Source: CAYZGU01 sp964478165 (lineage in GTDB: Bacteria; Poribacteria; WGA-4E; JAJDTR01). From it: 19,065 bases of DNA. Positions within the stretch are counted from its first letter, which is position 1. Every line of letters starts with the position of its first letter. Positions 1 through 7,465 of this stretch are shown piece after piece. The stretch is taken from positions 1-19,065 of the forward strand of contig CAYZGU010000030.1 in NCBI GenBank assembly GCA_964478165.1, read 5' to 3'. The position numbers were made by a program, and so were the translations under genes. The notes below the pieces were generated by a model. The model was not told the origin of the DNA, ran no database searches, and was given only the letters and a program-made list of their open reading frames with translations.

Positions 1-40
1 TCGAATAAGGTCATGGTTGCTAGTTGTCTATGGTATAAAC

Positions 41-89
41 ACACTGGCTAAAACATACTTGTCATAGCGAAAGTCGGTTTAGCCAGTGT
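41..89 (-). terminator. Long inverted repeat downstream of the rhodanese gene
   Basis: ACACTGGCTAAA (41-52) pairs perfectly with TTTAGCCAGTGT (78-89) around a 25-nt loop, about 70 nt past the rhodanese stop codon. It could stop or stabilise that transcript. The T-run of a classical intrinsic terminator is missing on the minus strand (GTGTTTATACC follows), so the role is a guess. Confidence 0.3.
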
Positions 90-158
90 TCAGAAACGTT
101 AAGGGGGCACTTGCATTGTACAAAGATTGCTTGGTTTTAGTAGCAACCTGAATAATCT

Positions 159-689
159 TCATTGTGTCCGTCCGAATGGCCATGAGAGAACTTCATGCTT
201 CACTGCCAACGTGCCAGATTTTATTCGCCCCCACTGAATGAAACGTACTCCTTTGGATCTAGCTGGTAGAGTACTTACGAGTGAGTACCCCGCTCGCACC
301 CACGCAGCTAGGCCCCCTTCTAACACCATCAGCCGTTCATGGGCAAATCCAAATTTATTGATTAAGAGTTGTGCCGCCCGGACACTTGTGGCTTCCGCTG
401 GTCAGCTTCAGTACAAAACAATTAGCCCGTCTTTGGGAAAATCGGCTTGTCTGGATTGGATTTGCGCAAAGGGTATCGAGAGAGAAGTGGGAATGTGCGC
501 ATCGTCGTATGCTCGTTTGCTACGAACGTCGACTACGACATGGGCCGACGCATCATCCATTAGGATTTTAAGTTCTACTGGAGAAATCCGCTGCGGTTCC
601 CCGGCGAATCCGTGGAGCCATGGGAGTGGGAACAAACACAAATAAGTACAAACAATTAGGAAGCTAATTTCCTGGTTCAGTCGTTTCAT
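159..689 (-). CDS. Exported rhodanese-like sulfurtransferase, probable selenoprotein (two in-frame TGA)
   Basis: Single-domain rhodanese, 176 residues if two TGA codons are read through. An N-terminal signal peptide (MKR, then a hydrophobic stretch to about residue 30, likely cut after HGFA) implies the domain (about residues 34-145) acts outside the cytoplasm. Visible family features are VVDVRSKRAYDDAHIPTSLS, the strand DGLIVLY, and after the active site VRAAQLL, GFAHERLMVLEGGLAAW and AGY. The codons at 408-410 and 402-404 are TGA, residues 94 and 96, exactly where related rhodaneses have the active-site Y-C-x-C-P; the frame is then open to TGA at 159-161. TGA ends other genes here (CBM9-like, 6735), so it is not a Trp codon. 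I infer selenocysteine at both positions; the alternative is a pseudogene with two stops. Rhodaneses move sulfane sulfur via a catalytic Cys persulfide; the substrate here is unknown. Start ATG 687-689 follows GGAAGAGGAG. No operon partner. Confidence 0.72.
371..385 (-). promoter_or_regulatory. SECIS-like hairpin inside the rhodanese coding sequence
   Basis: On the minus strand GUGUC pairs with GGCAC (five pairs, one of them U-G) around the five-base loop CGGGC. The apical loop begins 27 nt after the first TGA and 21 nt after the second, and G is its second base. These agree with the bacterial SECIS rules as I recall them: a short upper stem, a G in the first two loop bases, and about 16-37 nt from the UGA. 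The stem is short and does not extend further, so the structure alone is weak; its position is what makes it notable. Confidence 0.4.
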
Positions 690-1301
690 TAAGCGCTCTC
701 CTCTTCCGATGAAGGATTGTTACAATTCATCATGTTTCATTAGTATTTGTTGAACACTACAATGCCCGTTATTCTTCCACACTACTTCAGTTAGGTTCAA
801 GAAGTAATCTCTCCACATATTCTTATAAGGTAGTCCGTCCAGTGCCTGCTCCAGGTTTTTCTTTCGGAATGTCGTAGATCATCGTTTTCCGGATTGGTGT
901 TGAGCGATTCTAACCGTCTAATGGCCAACCGGTAATGGTGGAAAACGATGTTGTCTTAGTTGAAGAATCTAAGAGTTTTGCATGTGGTTCGGCCTATCCG
1001 TTGGTATGCCGACTGTGCTGAGGTGGAACGAATGAGAAACCGTGTGACAAGTCATTAGGTCTCTCTGGAACAATTAATAATTCCTTTGGCTCAACACAGT
1101 AAATACTTCGACATCGTCGTTCACGCAGAAGCGTCGCAACCGTTCCCCATTTTGAAGGATTCGTCGCAGACATTTGTACCGTCTAACCTTCATCCTGACC
1201 CGCAATAATTCTAGCCTGATTTACCTCTGCTATTTACCGTATCCTCTTCTAATGCTCCTTTATTACTATGTGCCACTTCTGCCACTTTGTGTGGTTGATG
1301 C

Positions 1302-1353
1302 CAGACGGTGTATTTTTTCGCAATTAATCTTGTGAAAAAATATACCCCGTCTG
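1302..1353. repeat. Long imperfect hairpin in the intergenic gap
   Basis: CAGACGG (1302-1308) pairs with CCGTCTG (1347-1353). The stem continues with GTA/TAC and TTTTTTC/GAAAAAA after one mismatch and a two-base bulge, giving about 17 pairs around a 14-nt loop. No gene lies near it on either strand. It may be a relic terminator, a small RNA element or the end of a decayed repeat. Confidence 0.45.
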
Positions 1354-2032
1354 TGGAAACTCTGATTTAATTGAGAGTAAGTATCTGCATGGGTCTTATT
1401 TTCCATGTCCTATCGTCTTACTCAAAGTCGTTCATTGATTAGGACATAGAGAACCGGCATTACGAATGTATAATCAGCTAAGGCGTAATGAAGCTTGCGT
1501 GATACGTTTTACACAGCACGCGCAGTCATGTGTGTTCGTTTGAAGCGCTCTCCGCAATTTGCTGCCATCCCGCTGAGTTATTGTATCATTTTCTTTCTAC
1601 GAAGTACCAAGTGAATTACCGATTCCTTAACCACATCTCACTGTGCGGTTCTTAACAGTTGCAAAGAAAAAACATCTGTCCCAGATTGATGTATCAGCTC
1701 GATTTCCATCTCAGTTTTATGCCGATTGTATGTGCCGCTGAGATTCGTAATGATAGACAATTAGATCTAACTCAGTAAATGGCAAGGCCTTCTTTAGAGC
1801 TTACGAATAGATGAACAGATGTAGAAAACTGTAAATTCCATCACAGAGCGAGATTGTTTTTCCTTCATTATCACAGGCAACTCGCGATAGAGAACTCTTT
1901 TGACATATTTGCTGTTAAGATTACTTTCGACTTGCGTTTGATCGCATGTTCACATCCATTTCTCGTCGGAATCTTTATCGATGGTATAGGCGAGAATGTA
2001 ATAAGCTAAATCGGTTTGCTGTTTTTAATTAA

Positions 2033-2257
2033 CTGAACCTCTGTTCGTTCAGTGGTCATAGCAACAAACTTCTTGCCGATCTGCCTGTGGACCTGGAACG
2101 GAGAATTACTGCTGAAAAAGTTCGTGATTCCGAGACTTTTACAGCATGGCACAGCTACACAATGTGCCAAAAAATGCGGGAAACAACGATTCGACCAAGC
2201 CTAGTCTCTACCGATTGCGTATCATGGCGTCCACCTTCTTCGCAAAACGTTGAGTAG
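2033..2257 (+). pseudogene. Possible gene remnant, 74 open codons without a start
   Basis: The frame between TAA 2030-2032 and TAG 2255-2257 is open and has a protein-like make-up, including the phrase NKLLADLPVDLERRITAEKV. It has no ATG near its beginning and no ribosome binding site. I do not recognise the family. It could be chance, since 75 open codons in one frame are not rare. Confidence 0.2.
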
Positions 2258-2279
2258 CGTATCAGGTTGTCAGATTCAG

Positions 2280-2308
2280 TTGTAACTTTCTGTAAATTCT
2301 GTTATTAT
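2280..2308 (+). promoter_or_regulatory. Possible sigma70-type promoter upstream of the FG-GAP gene
   Basis: TTGTAA (2280-2285), a 17-nt spacer and TATTAT (2303-2308). Four and five of the six consensus bases match. It would leave a leader of about 280 nt before the ATG at 2593, which is long, so a nearer promoter may be the real one. Confidence 0.28.
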
Positions 2309-2447
2309 TCCTTCTGCTGAGGGGATAACCAAGATTGCAAATCAGGAGGGTACATTAATCCACTTCTAATTCCTCAAGAGAATTGCTGTAAGGCCGTTAC
2401 GAGTTCCTGTCTCAAATGAGAGTATTTGTCAGGAGGAGTGCAAAATC

Positions 2448-2485
2448 CGAAGATTTTTGTTCGCTCTTGACGGGCGAAATCTTCG
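2448..2485 (+). promoter_or_regulatory. Hairpin in the leader of the FG-GAP gene
   Basis: CGAAGATTT (2448-2456) pairs with AAATCTTCG (2477-2485), about 110 nt before the start codon. A few inner pairs are possible between TTCGC and GCG. No T-run follows. It could be an mRNA-stabilising or attenuating leader structure. Confidence 0.3.
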
Positions 2486-2592
2486 AAATTCTGACAGGCG
2501 TCGCCCCGTATAAGTACTAGGTAGGATTTACTCGTGCTTTACCATGAGACTTCATCACACTGCCAACATTCATAAACATTAGGAAGGATTGT

Positions 2593-4200
2593 ATGAATAG
2601 CATTTTGACGAGTATTGCCAGCTGTCTACTTCTAATTGGTTCTCTGGCCATCCACCATAGCGTCTTCGCAAAGAACGGAGTAAGAATTCCTGTCTCCCTC
2701 AATGCTACCTTGGATGAACAAGCTGTGGACATCAGCGGGGATACTATTATTGTGGGAGCCTTCCCGGAAAATATCGCACGTATCTACGCCGCTGGGGAAA
2801 ACGACGTCTGGAAAGAGGAAGCGTTACTTAGGGGTGTTGGCGTGGGAGTCAAGTATAAGTTCGGTTATTCGGTCGATGTCAGTGGTCAAGCAAGAGGTAA
2901 GGCCAATCTTGCTATCGTTGGTGCTCCCGGTGCCGGACCTCGGGGCGTTGAAAATTCGGGGGCTGTTTTTATCTACGGCCGTTCCGGACGCCAGTGGAAC
3001 CAACTCACGAAGATTGTTGCTCCTGACGCCGAGAAAGGCAACTATTTTGGCGATGCTGTCGGCATTCACAGGAGTACAGCTGTTATCGGCGCACCGCGCG
3101 CTGATTACTTTGGCAGAGATACGGGTGCCGTGTATATCTTTGTCCAAGGCGAAACAACCGGGCGCTGGGAACTTCAGGCAAAGATAGTGCCTAAAGACCT
3201 CACGCGCGGGGATAATTTCGGAGACACTGTTGTCATCCGGGAGAATCTTATTATTGTCGGAGCCCCTGGTCAGACGGTTAATGGAATGAAATATGCCGGT
3301 GCCGCCTACACTTTTGGACGGAGGGGCGAAACGTGGGTGCAAACAGCTAAATTCACCGCCGATAACCCAGGAAAAGCAGATCGTTTCGGCACGTCTGTGG
3401 CCATAAGCGGTAATTCGATGATTGTTGGTGCGCCTCTACATGACGCTGATGCGGGAAAAGATTCTGGGGCTGCTTACGTTTTTGTCCCTGATGGCGACTC
3501 TTGGAAGGAGGAAGCAAAATTGCTTCCGAAGGATGGGGGGCCCAGCCACGCTTTCGGTTCTGGGGTTGCTATTACTCCGCGAATCGCCATTGTCGGTGCC
3601 AGAGGACACAACCAGTTCGAACGAGGTGTCGGCGCGGCGTATTCCTTTGTGCGTGCTGATGGCACATGGCAAGAACGGAAACGCTTGATACCCGACGATT
3701 CGTTCCTTGATTTGCACTTCGGTTTTTCGGTTGCTATGAACATTAATACCGTTGTCATCTCGTGCCATAATATTGTCAACGAACGCCTAGGAGGTGCTCA
3801 TGGTGACGGTGCGGCGGCCTATGTTTACAACAGCATTGAAGACTTTGATACTCCACCATTTGTTGTTGGCCCGCACGGACTGGCCACGACTACTCTGGGG
3901 AAAATCAAACACACAGTACTCCTTCAGAATTACCCAAATCCGTTTAACCCAGAAACCTGGATACCGTATCGCTTGGCGGAACGAAGTGAGGTGTCCCTAG
4001 AAATTTACAAAGCTGCAGGAGGCTTGGTGCGCACTATTAAGCTTGGCGTGAGACCTCCCGCTACCTACCAATCTAAAAACGAGGCAATCTACTGGGATGG
4101 GAGGGCTGAATCTGGTGAACGCGTCTCGAGCGGTATCTATTTCTATCACCTACAAGCAGGAAAGTATGAGGCTATGCGCAAAATGCTAGTCTTGAAATAA
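2593..4200 (+). CDS. Secreted FG-GAP repeat (integrin-like beta-propeller) protein with C-terminal sorting tail
   Basis: 535 residues. A signal peptide (MNSILTSIASCLLLIGSLAI, likely cut after SVFA) leads into seven FG-GAP repeats. Their signatures start near residues 41 (DEQAVDISGDTIIVGAF), 89 (KFGYSVDV), 151 (YFGDAVGI), 208 (NFGDTVVI), 264 (RFGTSVAI), 320 (AFGSGVAI) and 375 (HFGFSVAM), most followed by IVGAP and an AYxF strand, so a seven-bladed propeller is expected. From about residue 443 comes the tail LLQNYPNPFNPETWIPY, then an Ig-like beta-sandwich ending VSSGIYFYHLQAGKYEAMRKMLVLK. Such tails resemble FlgD-Ig or type-9-secretion-like sorting domains and mark exported proteins in Poribacteria and related phyla. 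The role is probably surface binding; no catalytic motif is visible. ATG 2593 follows GGAAGG at a good distance. It stands alone, with no gene within 300 nt on either side. Confidence 0.88.
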   Translation: MNSILTSIASCLLLIGSLAIHHSVFAKNGVRIPVSLNATLDEQAVDISGDTIIVGAFPENIARIYAAGENDVWKEEALLRGVGVGVKYKFGYSVDVSGQARGKANLAIVGAPGAGPRGVENSGAVFIYGRSGRQWNQLTKIVAPDAEKGNYFGDAVGIHRSTAVIGAPRADYFGRDTGAVYIFVQGETTGRWELQAKIVPKDLTRGDNFGDTVVIRENLIIVGAPGQTVNGMKYAGAAYTFGRRGETWVQTAKFTADNPGKADRFGTSVAISGNSMIVGAPLHDADAGKDSGAAYVFVPDGDSWKEEAKLLPKDGGPSHAFGSGVAITPRIAIVGARGHNQFERGVGAAYSFVRADGTWQERKRLIPDDSFLDLHFGFSVAMNINTVVISCHNIVNERLGGAHGDGAAAYVYNSIEDFDTPPFVVGPHGLATTTLGKIKHTVLLQNYPNPFNPETWIPYRLAERSEVSLEIYKAAGGLVRTIKLGVRPPATYQSKNEAIYWDGRAESGERVSSGIYFYHLQAGKYEAMRKMLVLK

Positions 4201-4507
4201 CCTGGTACTGCTGGTTAAGTCCATTGTTCGACGGCGATGGAGGGATTGCTACTTGTTTGGTTAGTAGTACTGGTCCTCGATAACTTAACCCCGAAACGGT
4301 TGGAGAGTGTGGTGTCTTACGCATAACGCCGGGGACCTTAGAACATTACTCATTATTACGGAATGGCTCCAGTGATAGTAGATCCAAATTAACGCCCCCG
4401 GTAGGCCGTTACAAAACTAGCAATCTTTTTGTCGGCAGCTCAACATTCTTCATGGTTTAGTGAGCCGGTCGTCATCCTTATCGAATTTTTCTAACCAGAC
4501 CTTCCTA
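4201..4507. other. Gap between convergent FG-GAP and EF-hand genes
   Basis: The right end (about 4473-4507) is the decayed continuation of the EF-hand repeat unit. The rest has no open frame worth naming. No clear intrinsic terminator was found for either convergent gene. Confidence 0.5.
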
Positions 4508-4700
4508 CTATCTTCTCTGGTTATTTTTCCGCTCATGGCCTTTTTCGTGTTTCTGTAAAGACAGTTTCTTTCTCCACTCAGCAGCCTTTTGACGTTCTTC
4601 AGGGCTTAGTTCACCGTTGCCATCCTTATCGAATTTTTCTAACCAGATCTTCCTACTATCTTCTCTGGTAATATTTTTCCGCTCATGGCCTTTTTCGTGT
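4473..4700 (-). repeat. 150-bp tandem repeat within the EF-hand gene and its 3' flank
   Basis: The sequence around CCGCTCATGGCC occurs at 4529-4540 and again at 4679-4690, exactly 150 bp apart. Similarity extends left to CATCCTTATCGAATTTTTCT, at 4473 and 4621, now 148 bp apart because of the two-base deletion. The outer copy diverges beyond about 4473. Confidence 0.75.
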
Positions 4701-4840
4701 TTTTGTATAGACACTTTCTTTTTCCATTCTGCCCACCTTCTAAATTTGTCTTCACCTCGTGAAAATGTCGGTGAAGTCGTGACACCGACGACAAGCAGAG
4801 CGGCGCATATAGTGATGACAGTTCTCATCCTGGTCTTCAT
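4508..4840 (-). CDS. Small secreted EF-hand protein, C-terminus cut by a frameshift in a tandem repeat
   Basis: 110 residues from ATG 4838-4840, chosen because AAAGGAA lies six bases upstream; a TTG 15 bases earlier opens the same frame but overlaps that site. A signal peptide (MKTRMRTVITICAALLVVGV, cut near TFS) precedes a very charged region (KFRRWAEWKKK, KHEKGHERK). One canonical EF-hand loop, DKDGNGELSPEE, has Asp/Asn at positions 1, 3 and 5 and Glu at 12, so it should bind Ca2+. The 50-residue unit starting KHEKGHERK begins a second time, but there the DNA lacks two bases (AATA-ACC instead of AATATTACC), so translation ends at NNQRR. Past the shift the old frame still encodes REDSRKVWLEKFDKD, then a loop with lost ligands. 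The function is unknown; EF-hand proteins of this type are common in planctomycete-like and marine bacteria. Confidence 0.75.
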   Translation of the reverse strand: MKTRMRTVITICAALLVVGVTTSPTFSRGEDKFRRWAEWKKKVSIQKHEKGHERKNITREDSRKIWLEKFDKDGNGELSPEERQKAAEWRKKLSLQKHEKGHERKNNQRR

Positions 4841-5454
4841 TGCGGTTCCTTTCAATTCAGTTAATGAGTCATGGTTCCATTGTGACTTCTTAGCTCTTCC
4901 CTTTGGCAGACAAGCAAGAACTTTGTTCGGAAAAAAGTGACCTTCTATTGTCTGTTTAGCATTTTCTGTCGAGTGTGTTAAGTTCCTTGCGAGATTTGCT
5001 TTTATATACCCTCCATTCGTAGGCTACCGTGTGATACCTACCTATCATCTGCCAAAGCAATAGCATTCTATCATTGTCTGTGACGCAATGTCAATCAGCA
5101 TGTGTAATACTAATCAAGTTCGATTCCGGAGAGTCGGTCTTGTCCGAGAAGAATCGTAATCGCAGAAAATTAGATCCATAATCTGTCATTCCTATCGACT
5201 ATAGTCAGGTATAGGCCGTGTCTTCCACGTGATCGAGCCTATTGTGAGCGTATGACTTATATCTGGTGTGTACGCTTGTCAACGCGATTGGCATAATGCT
5301 GTCGCTATAATAAAAGTGGGTGCATCTTCAGTGCCATAACAGGTCCATCTCTACTTTGCTGTTGTGGAAGATTTGGATTTTTGTTAGAATCCCTAGATAA
5401 TATTGGTCAGTAATTGCGATAACAGTTGAGAAGAATTAGGCGATAAGTTTTTAT

Positions 5455-5483
5455 GGTTCTCACTCCAATGGTGCGAGAGAACC
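5455..5483. repeat. Intergenic hairpin
   Basis: GGTTCTC (5455-5461) pairs with GAGAACC (5477-5483), with further CAC/GTG pairing inside. No T-run follows on either strand, so it is not a standard intrinsic terminator. No gene ends close by. Confidence 0.35.
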
Positions 5484-5841
5484 GTCAATGTTTGAACGCG
5501 TTTTGGTGTGTCTATTATGTGATGACACTCGCGTTCCATTAGAACAAACTAGTCAGGGAGTAGAATGGCCCGCGGGATAACAAATCAGGGAATGGCAGCT
5601 TGGCTGTTGTGGATGGCGACTAAGCTTCCAAACGGGTTTCTGAACACCCTACGCAGTAAGAAGATTGTTTCCGTATTGAAGCAAGTGGGGTTTATGTCCA
5701 TCGTCTCTAGTTAGAAACGCGCGCAACGGATTTCAATCATCTGGCAATCAAAGAGGTTGAAGGTGAGATTGATGTGCCAGTTCGAGCGGGGTAATCTGTT
5801 ATCGGTGACTCATGTCTTCCCCACTTTGCTCATGCCAATAA

Positions 5842-5955
5842 GAGCGACCAACGGTGAACGGTGCTTACATCTGGTACTGGTCTGCATACGACAAATTATC
5901 TGCAGATGTCCAAGCTCTGATTCCTACTCCCAAAGCCCCGGATTGGTCTCGCTGA
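5842..5955 (+). pseudogene. Probable 3' remnant of a decayed gene
   Basis: The frame opens after TAA 5839-5841 and runs 37 codons to TGA 5953-5955. It encodes NGAYIWYWSAYDKLSADVQ and then ALIPTPKAPDWSR, which reads like a real protein end rather than noise. The sequence upstream in all three frames is broken by stops, so the rest of the gene is lost or shifted. I do not recognise the family. It is only about 130 nt from the CBM9-like gene, so it may be the remains of an operon partner. Confidence 0.35.
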
Positions 5956-6087
5956 ATCGAGAAAACACGGGACATTACCGGTGCACTGATAGCAGTCTAC
6001 GACGGAAGAATCGCACTGGTTTTGTCGAACCGGTGTCCTGGGTTTGGATTGAAATAGTCTTCTTTTTTGACCGGAAAGGATTTGATA

Positions 6088-6735
6088 ATGGCAGATCTCT
6101 CGATTATGTGTCCCCGCGTCTTCGGGCATGTTGATGACTTTGGCGTCGAACAGCCGACAAAATATCAGAACTCTGTTCTACTTCCGTTATGTCAATACTG
6201 GAATGGTGCCGATGCCCTTCCAGTGGAAAAGGGAACAGCCTGTGTTGGGGCCGGTCGTGATGGGCTGTGCTTCTATGTCTGTTTCATCGATAGTGACATT
6301 ATCTCACATGCCACCGCCAACAACCAGAAGATGTGGACCTTGGGTGACGTAGCTGAGTTCTTTGTCAAGCCTGGTTCCAATCGCTCCGACTATTGGGAGA
6401 TTCACGTTACTCCAAACAATTTTATTATGGATATTCACATCCCCAATCGAGATCTCTTTATGCGCGACAAAATTACCTGGGGGGAAGTGATTTTGTCCCA
6501 CAGTGACACTCGTCGACGTGTCCAAACGCTGGAAGACCGATGGACAGTCGAGGTTTGTATTCCTTGGAAGGCCTTCGGCCTTAGGAATCCGCCTGATGCG
6601 GGAACCGCTTGGTCATTTGCCGTCTGTCGTTACAACTGCAACGGCGGCCTGGACAACCCCGAGAACTCCTCGAGCGCTCATTTTACCGAACTCAGCTTCC
6701 ATCGATGGGAAGAATTCACTGAATTGGTCTTTTGA
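6088..6735 (+). CDS. CBM9-like carbohydrate-binding protein (DOMON-type sandwich)
   Basis: 215 residues from ATG 6088, preceded by GGAAAGGA at eight bases; a TTG at 6067 opens the same frame but overlaps that site. It has no signal peptide. The features resemble the family 9-like carbohydrate-binding domain: LYFYV-type strand (GLCFYVCFIDSDI), GDVAEFFVKPG, the strand YWEIHVTPNN, then DIHIP, RWTVEVCIPWKAFGL, and the end strand WSFAVCRYN followed by HFTELSFHRWEEFTELVF. Related domains occur alone or fused to glycoside hydrolases and endo-xylanases. The length suits a stand-alone domain of this group. Without an export signal it may work inside the cell or represent an intracellular relative with another ligand. 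No operon partner; the nearest gene to the right is convergent. Confidence 0.7.
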   Translation: MADLSIMCPRVFGHVDDFGVEQPTKYQNSVLLPLCQYWNGADALPVEKGTACVGAGRDGLCFYVCFIDSDIISHATANNQKMWTLGDVAEFFVKPGSNRSDYWEIHVTPNNFIMDIHIPNRDLFMRDKITWGEVILSHSDTRRRVQTLEDRWTVEVCIPWKAFGLRNPPDAGTAWSFAVCRYNCNGGLDNPENSSSAHFTELSFHRWEEFTELVF

Positions 6736-7465
6736 CAGAGAAAACGAACGATCAATGTGAATCATTGGTTAGATGGCAGGCGTGAGGTTTTGACGAAACC
6801 CAATTGGTTAAGGACTGATACCGCTTTTGGTTTCCTGCTCTGAAAATATCTCGATTCGCTCTCAATAGAATCAACATTCTTGGCTTTCTCGGTTGCCCCG
6901 CGTCGACATCCTGCATTGTTTCCTGTTCGCTCTCACAGTTTGTTTTCTCCGCGTCATTGGCATTCTACGTGAGTGCTGGATTTTACTCCCCGGCTTAATT
7001 GGTTTCTGTTCGATACCAGAATCAAAAGGAAGACGGTTAGTGAGAGGCACTTCTTAGGAAGACGAAAGAATTCTCGCGAGAGCGCGAGCAAAAAACGCTG
7101 ATGAAAATTCGGTAATAGCTTGATTGGAAAGTCATTTTTATGAGTCGTATCCGCAACGCGTCGAGAAATGACCAATCGTAGAGGTTCAAATGAATGAATG
7201 GATCGAGTGACCGGGTAAGAAGCGCGATAGAGATTCTTATTCATTGTACGTTTTGTGGCTTTCAGGTTTTGCTAGTCACTGACCACTTTCTTTTTACCTT
7301 TCCTCCCCCGCGGTTTCCTCAAACTGAAAAGCGTAAAGACTCGTCTGGTGTAGGTGAAGTCGCAGCCGCACTCGCTATCCGCTCGCTTGGTCGCTCCGGA
7401 GATTGTTGCGTTGAAACAGGAACTGACTCCAACGCATTACTATAGTCGTTTATCGCGCGCAAGTC
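6736..7465. other. Gap between convergent CBM9-like and oxidoreductase genes (730 bp)
   Basis: No gene seen. It contains a small GGTTT-TGACG-AAACC hairpin near 6787, a perfect GC-rich hairpin CTCGCG-AGAG-CGCGAG at 7073-7088, and a seven-pair inverted repeat (TGCGTTG/CAACGCA) near 7407-7436 that could end the oxidoreductase transcript. None has the T-run of a classical terminator on the needed strand. Confidence 0.5.

Larger units (their letters stand above)
690..2592. other. Long gap without a convincing gene (1.9 kb)
   Basis: AT-rich sequence with stops in all frames at short intervals. I see no tRNA, no CRISPR and no IS ends. It holds a strong imperfect hairpin at 1302-1353, a 74-codon open frame without a good start at 2033-2257, a possible sigma70-like promoter at 2280-2308, and a hairpin at 2448-2485 before the FG-GAP gene. 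A short palindrome, ATTGTTACAAT, lies just upstream of the rhodanese start and could be an operator, but it is only 11 bases long. Confidence 0.6.
4841..6087. other. Long gap (1.2 kb) with a probable gene remnant
   Basis: Mostly short broken frames. A hairpin lies at 5455-5483 (GGTTCTC pairing with GAGAACC, with inner CAC/GTG pairs). A protein-like 3' end lies at 5842-5955. A 40-codon frame starting ATG 5592 has no ribosome site. I see no recognisable promoter for the CBM9-like gene. Confidence 0.5.

Noticed and set aside
402..410. TGA read as tryptophan (alternative genetic code)
   Set aside because: TGA ends the CBM9-like gene cleanly at 6735, the long genes here have no internal TGA, and Trp makes no sense at the rhodanese active site.
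238..645. 135-codon open frame on the plus strand opposite the rhodanese
   Set aside because: Its composition is shadow-like, and the minus strand carries recognisable rhodanese sequence over the same bases, including beyond the two TGA codons.
690..2592. tRNA, including a selenocysteine tRNA, or a CRISPR array in the long gap
   Set aside because: I looked for T-arm text such as GTTCGAATC and for regularly spaced repeats and found neither.
5757..6134. 125-codon plus-strand frame running into the CBM9-like gene
   Set aside because: A different frame holds the protein-like remnant at 5842-5955, and this frame overlaps the true start of the CBM9-like gene without any family signal.
7073..7088. 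Perfect CTCGCG/CGCGAG hairpin as an intrinsic terminator
   Set aside because: The nearby T-run lies before the stem on the minus strand, and on the plus strand an A-run follows, so neither strand has the right order. It is also far from both gene ends.
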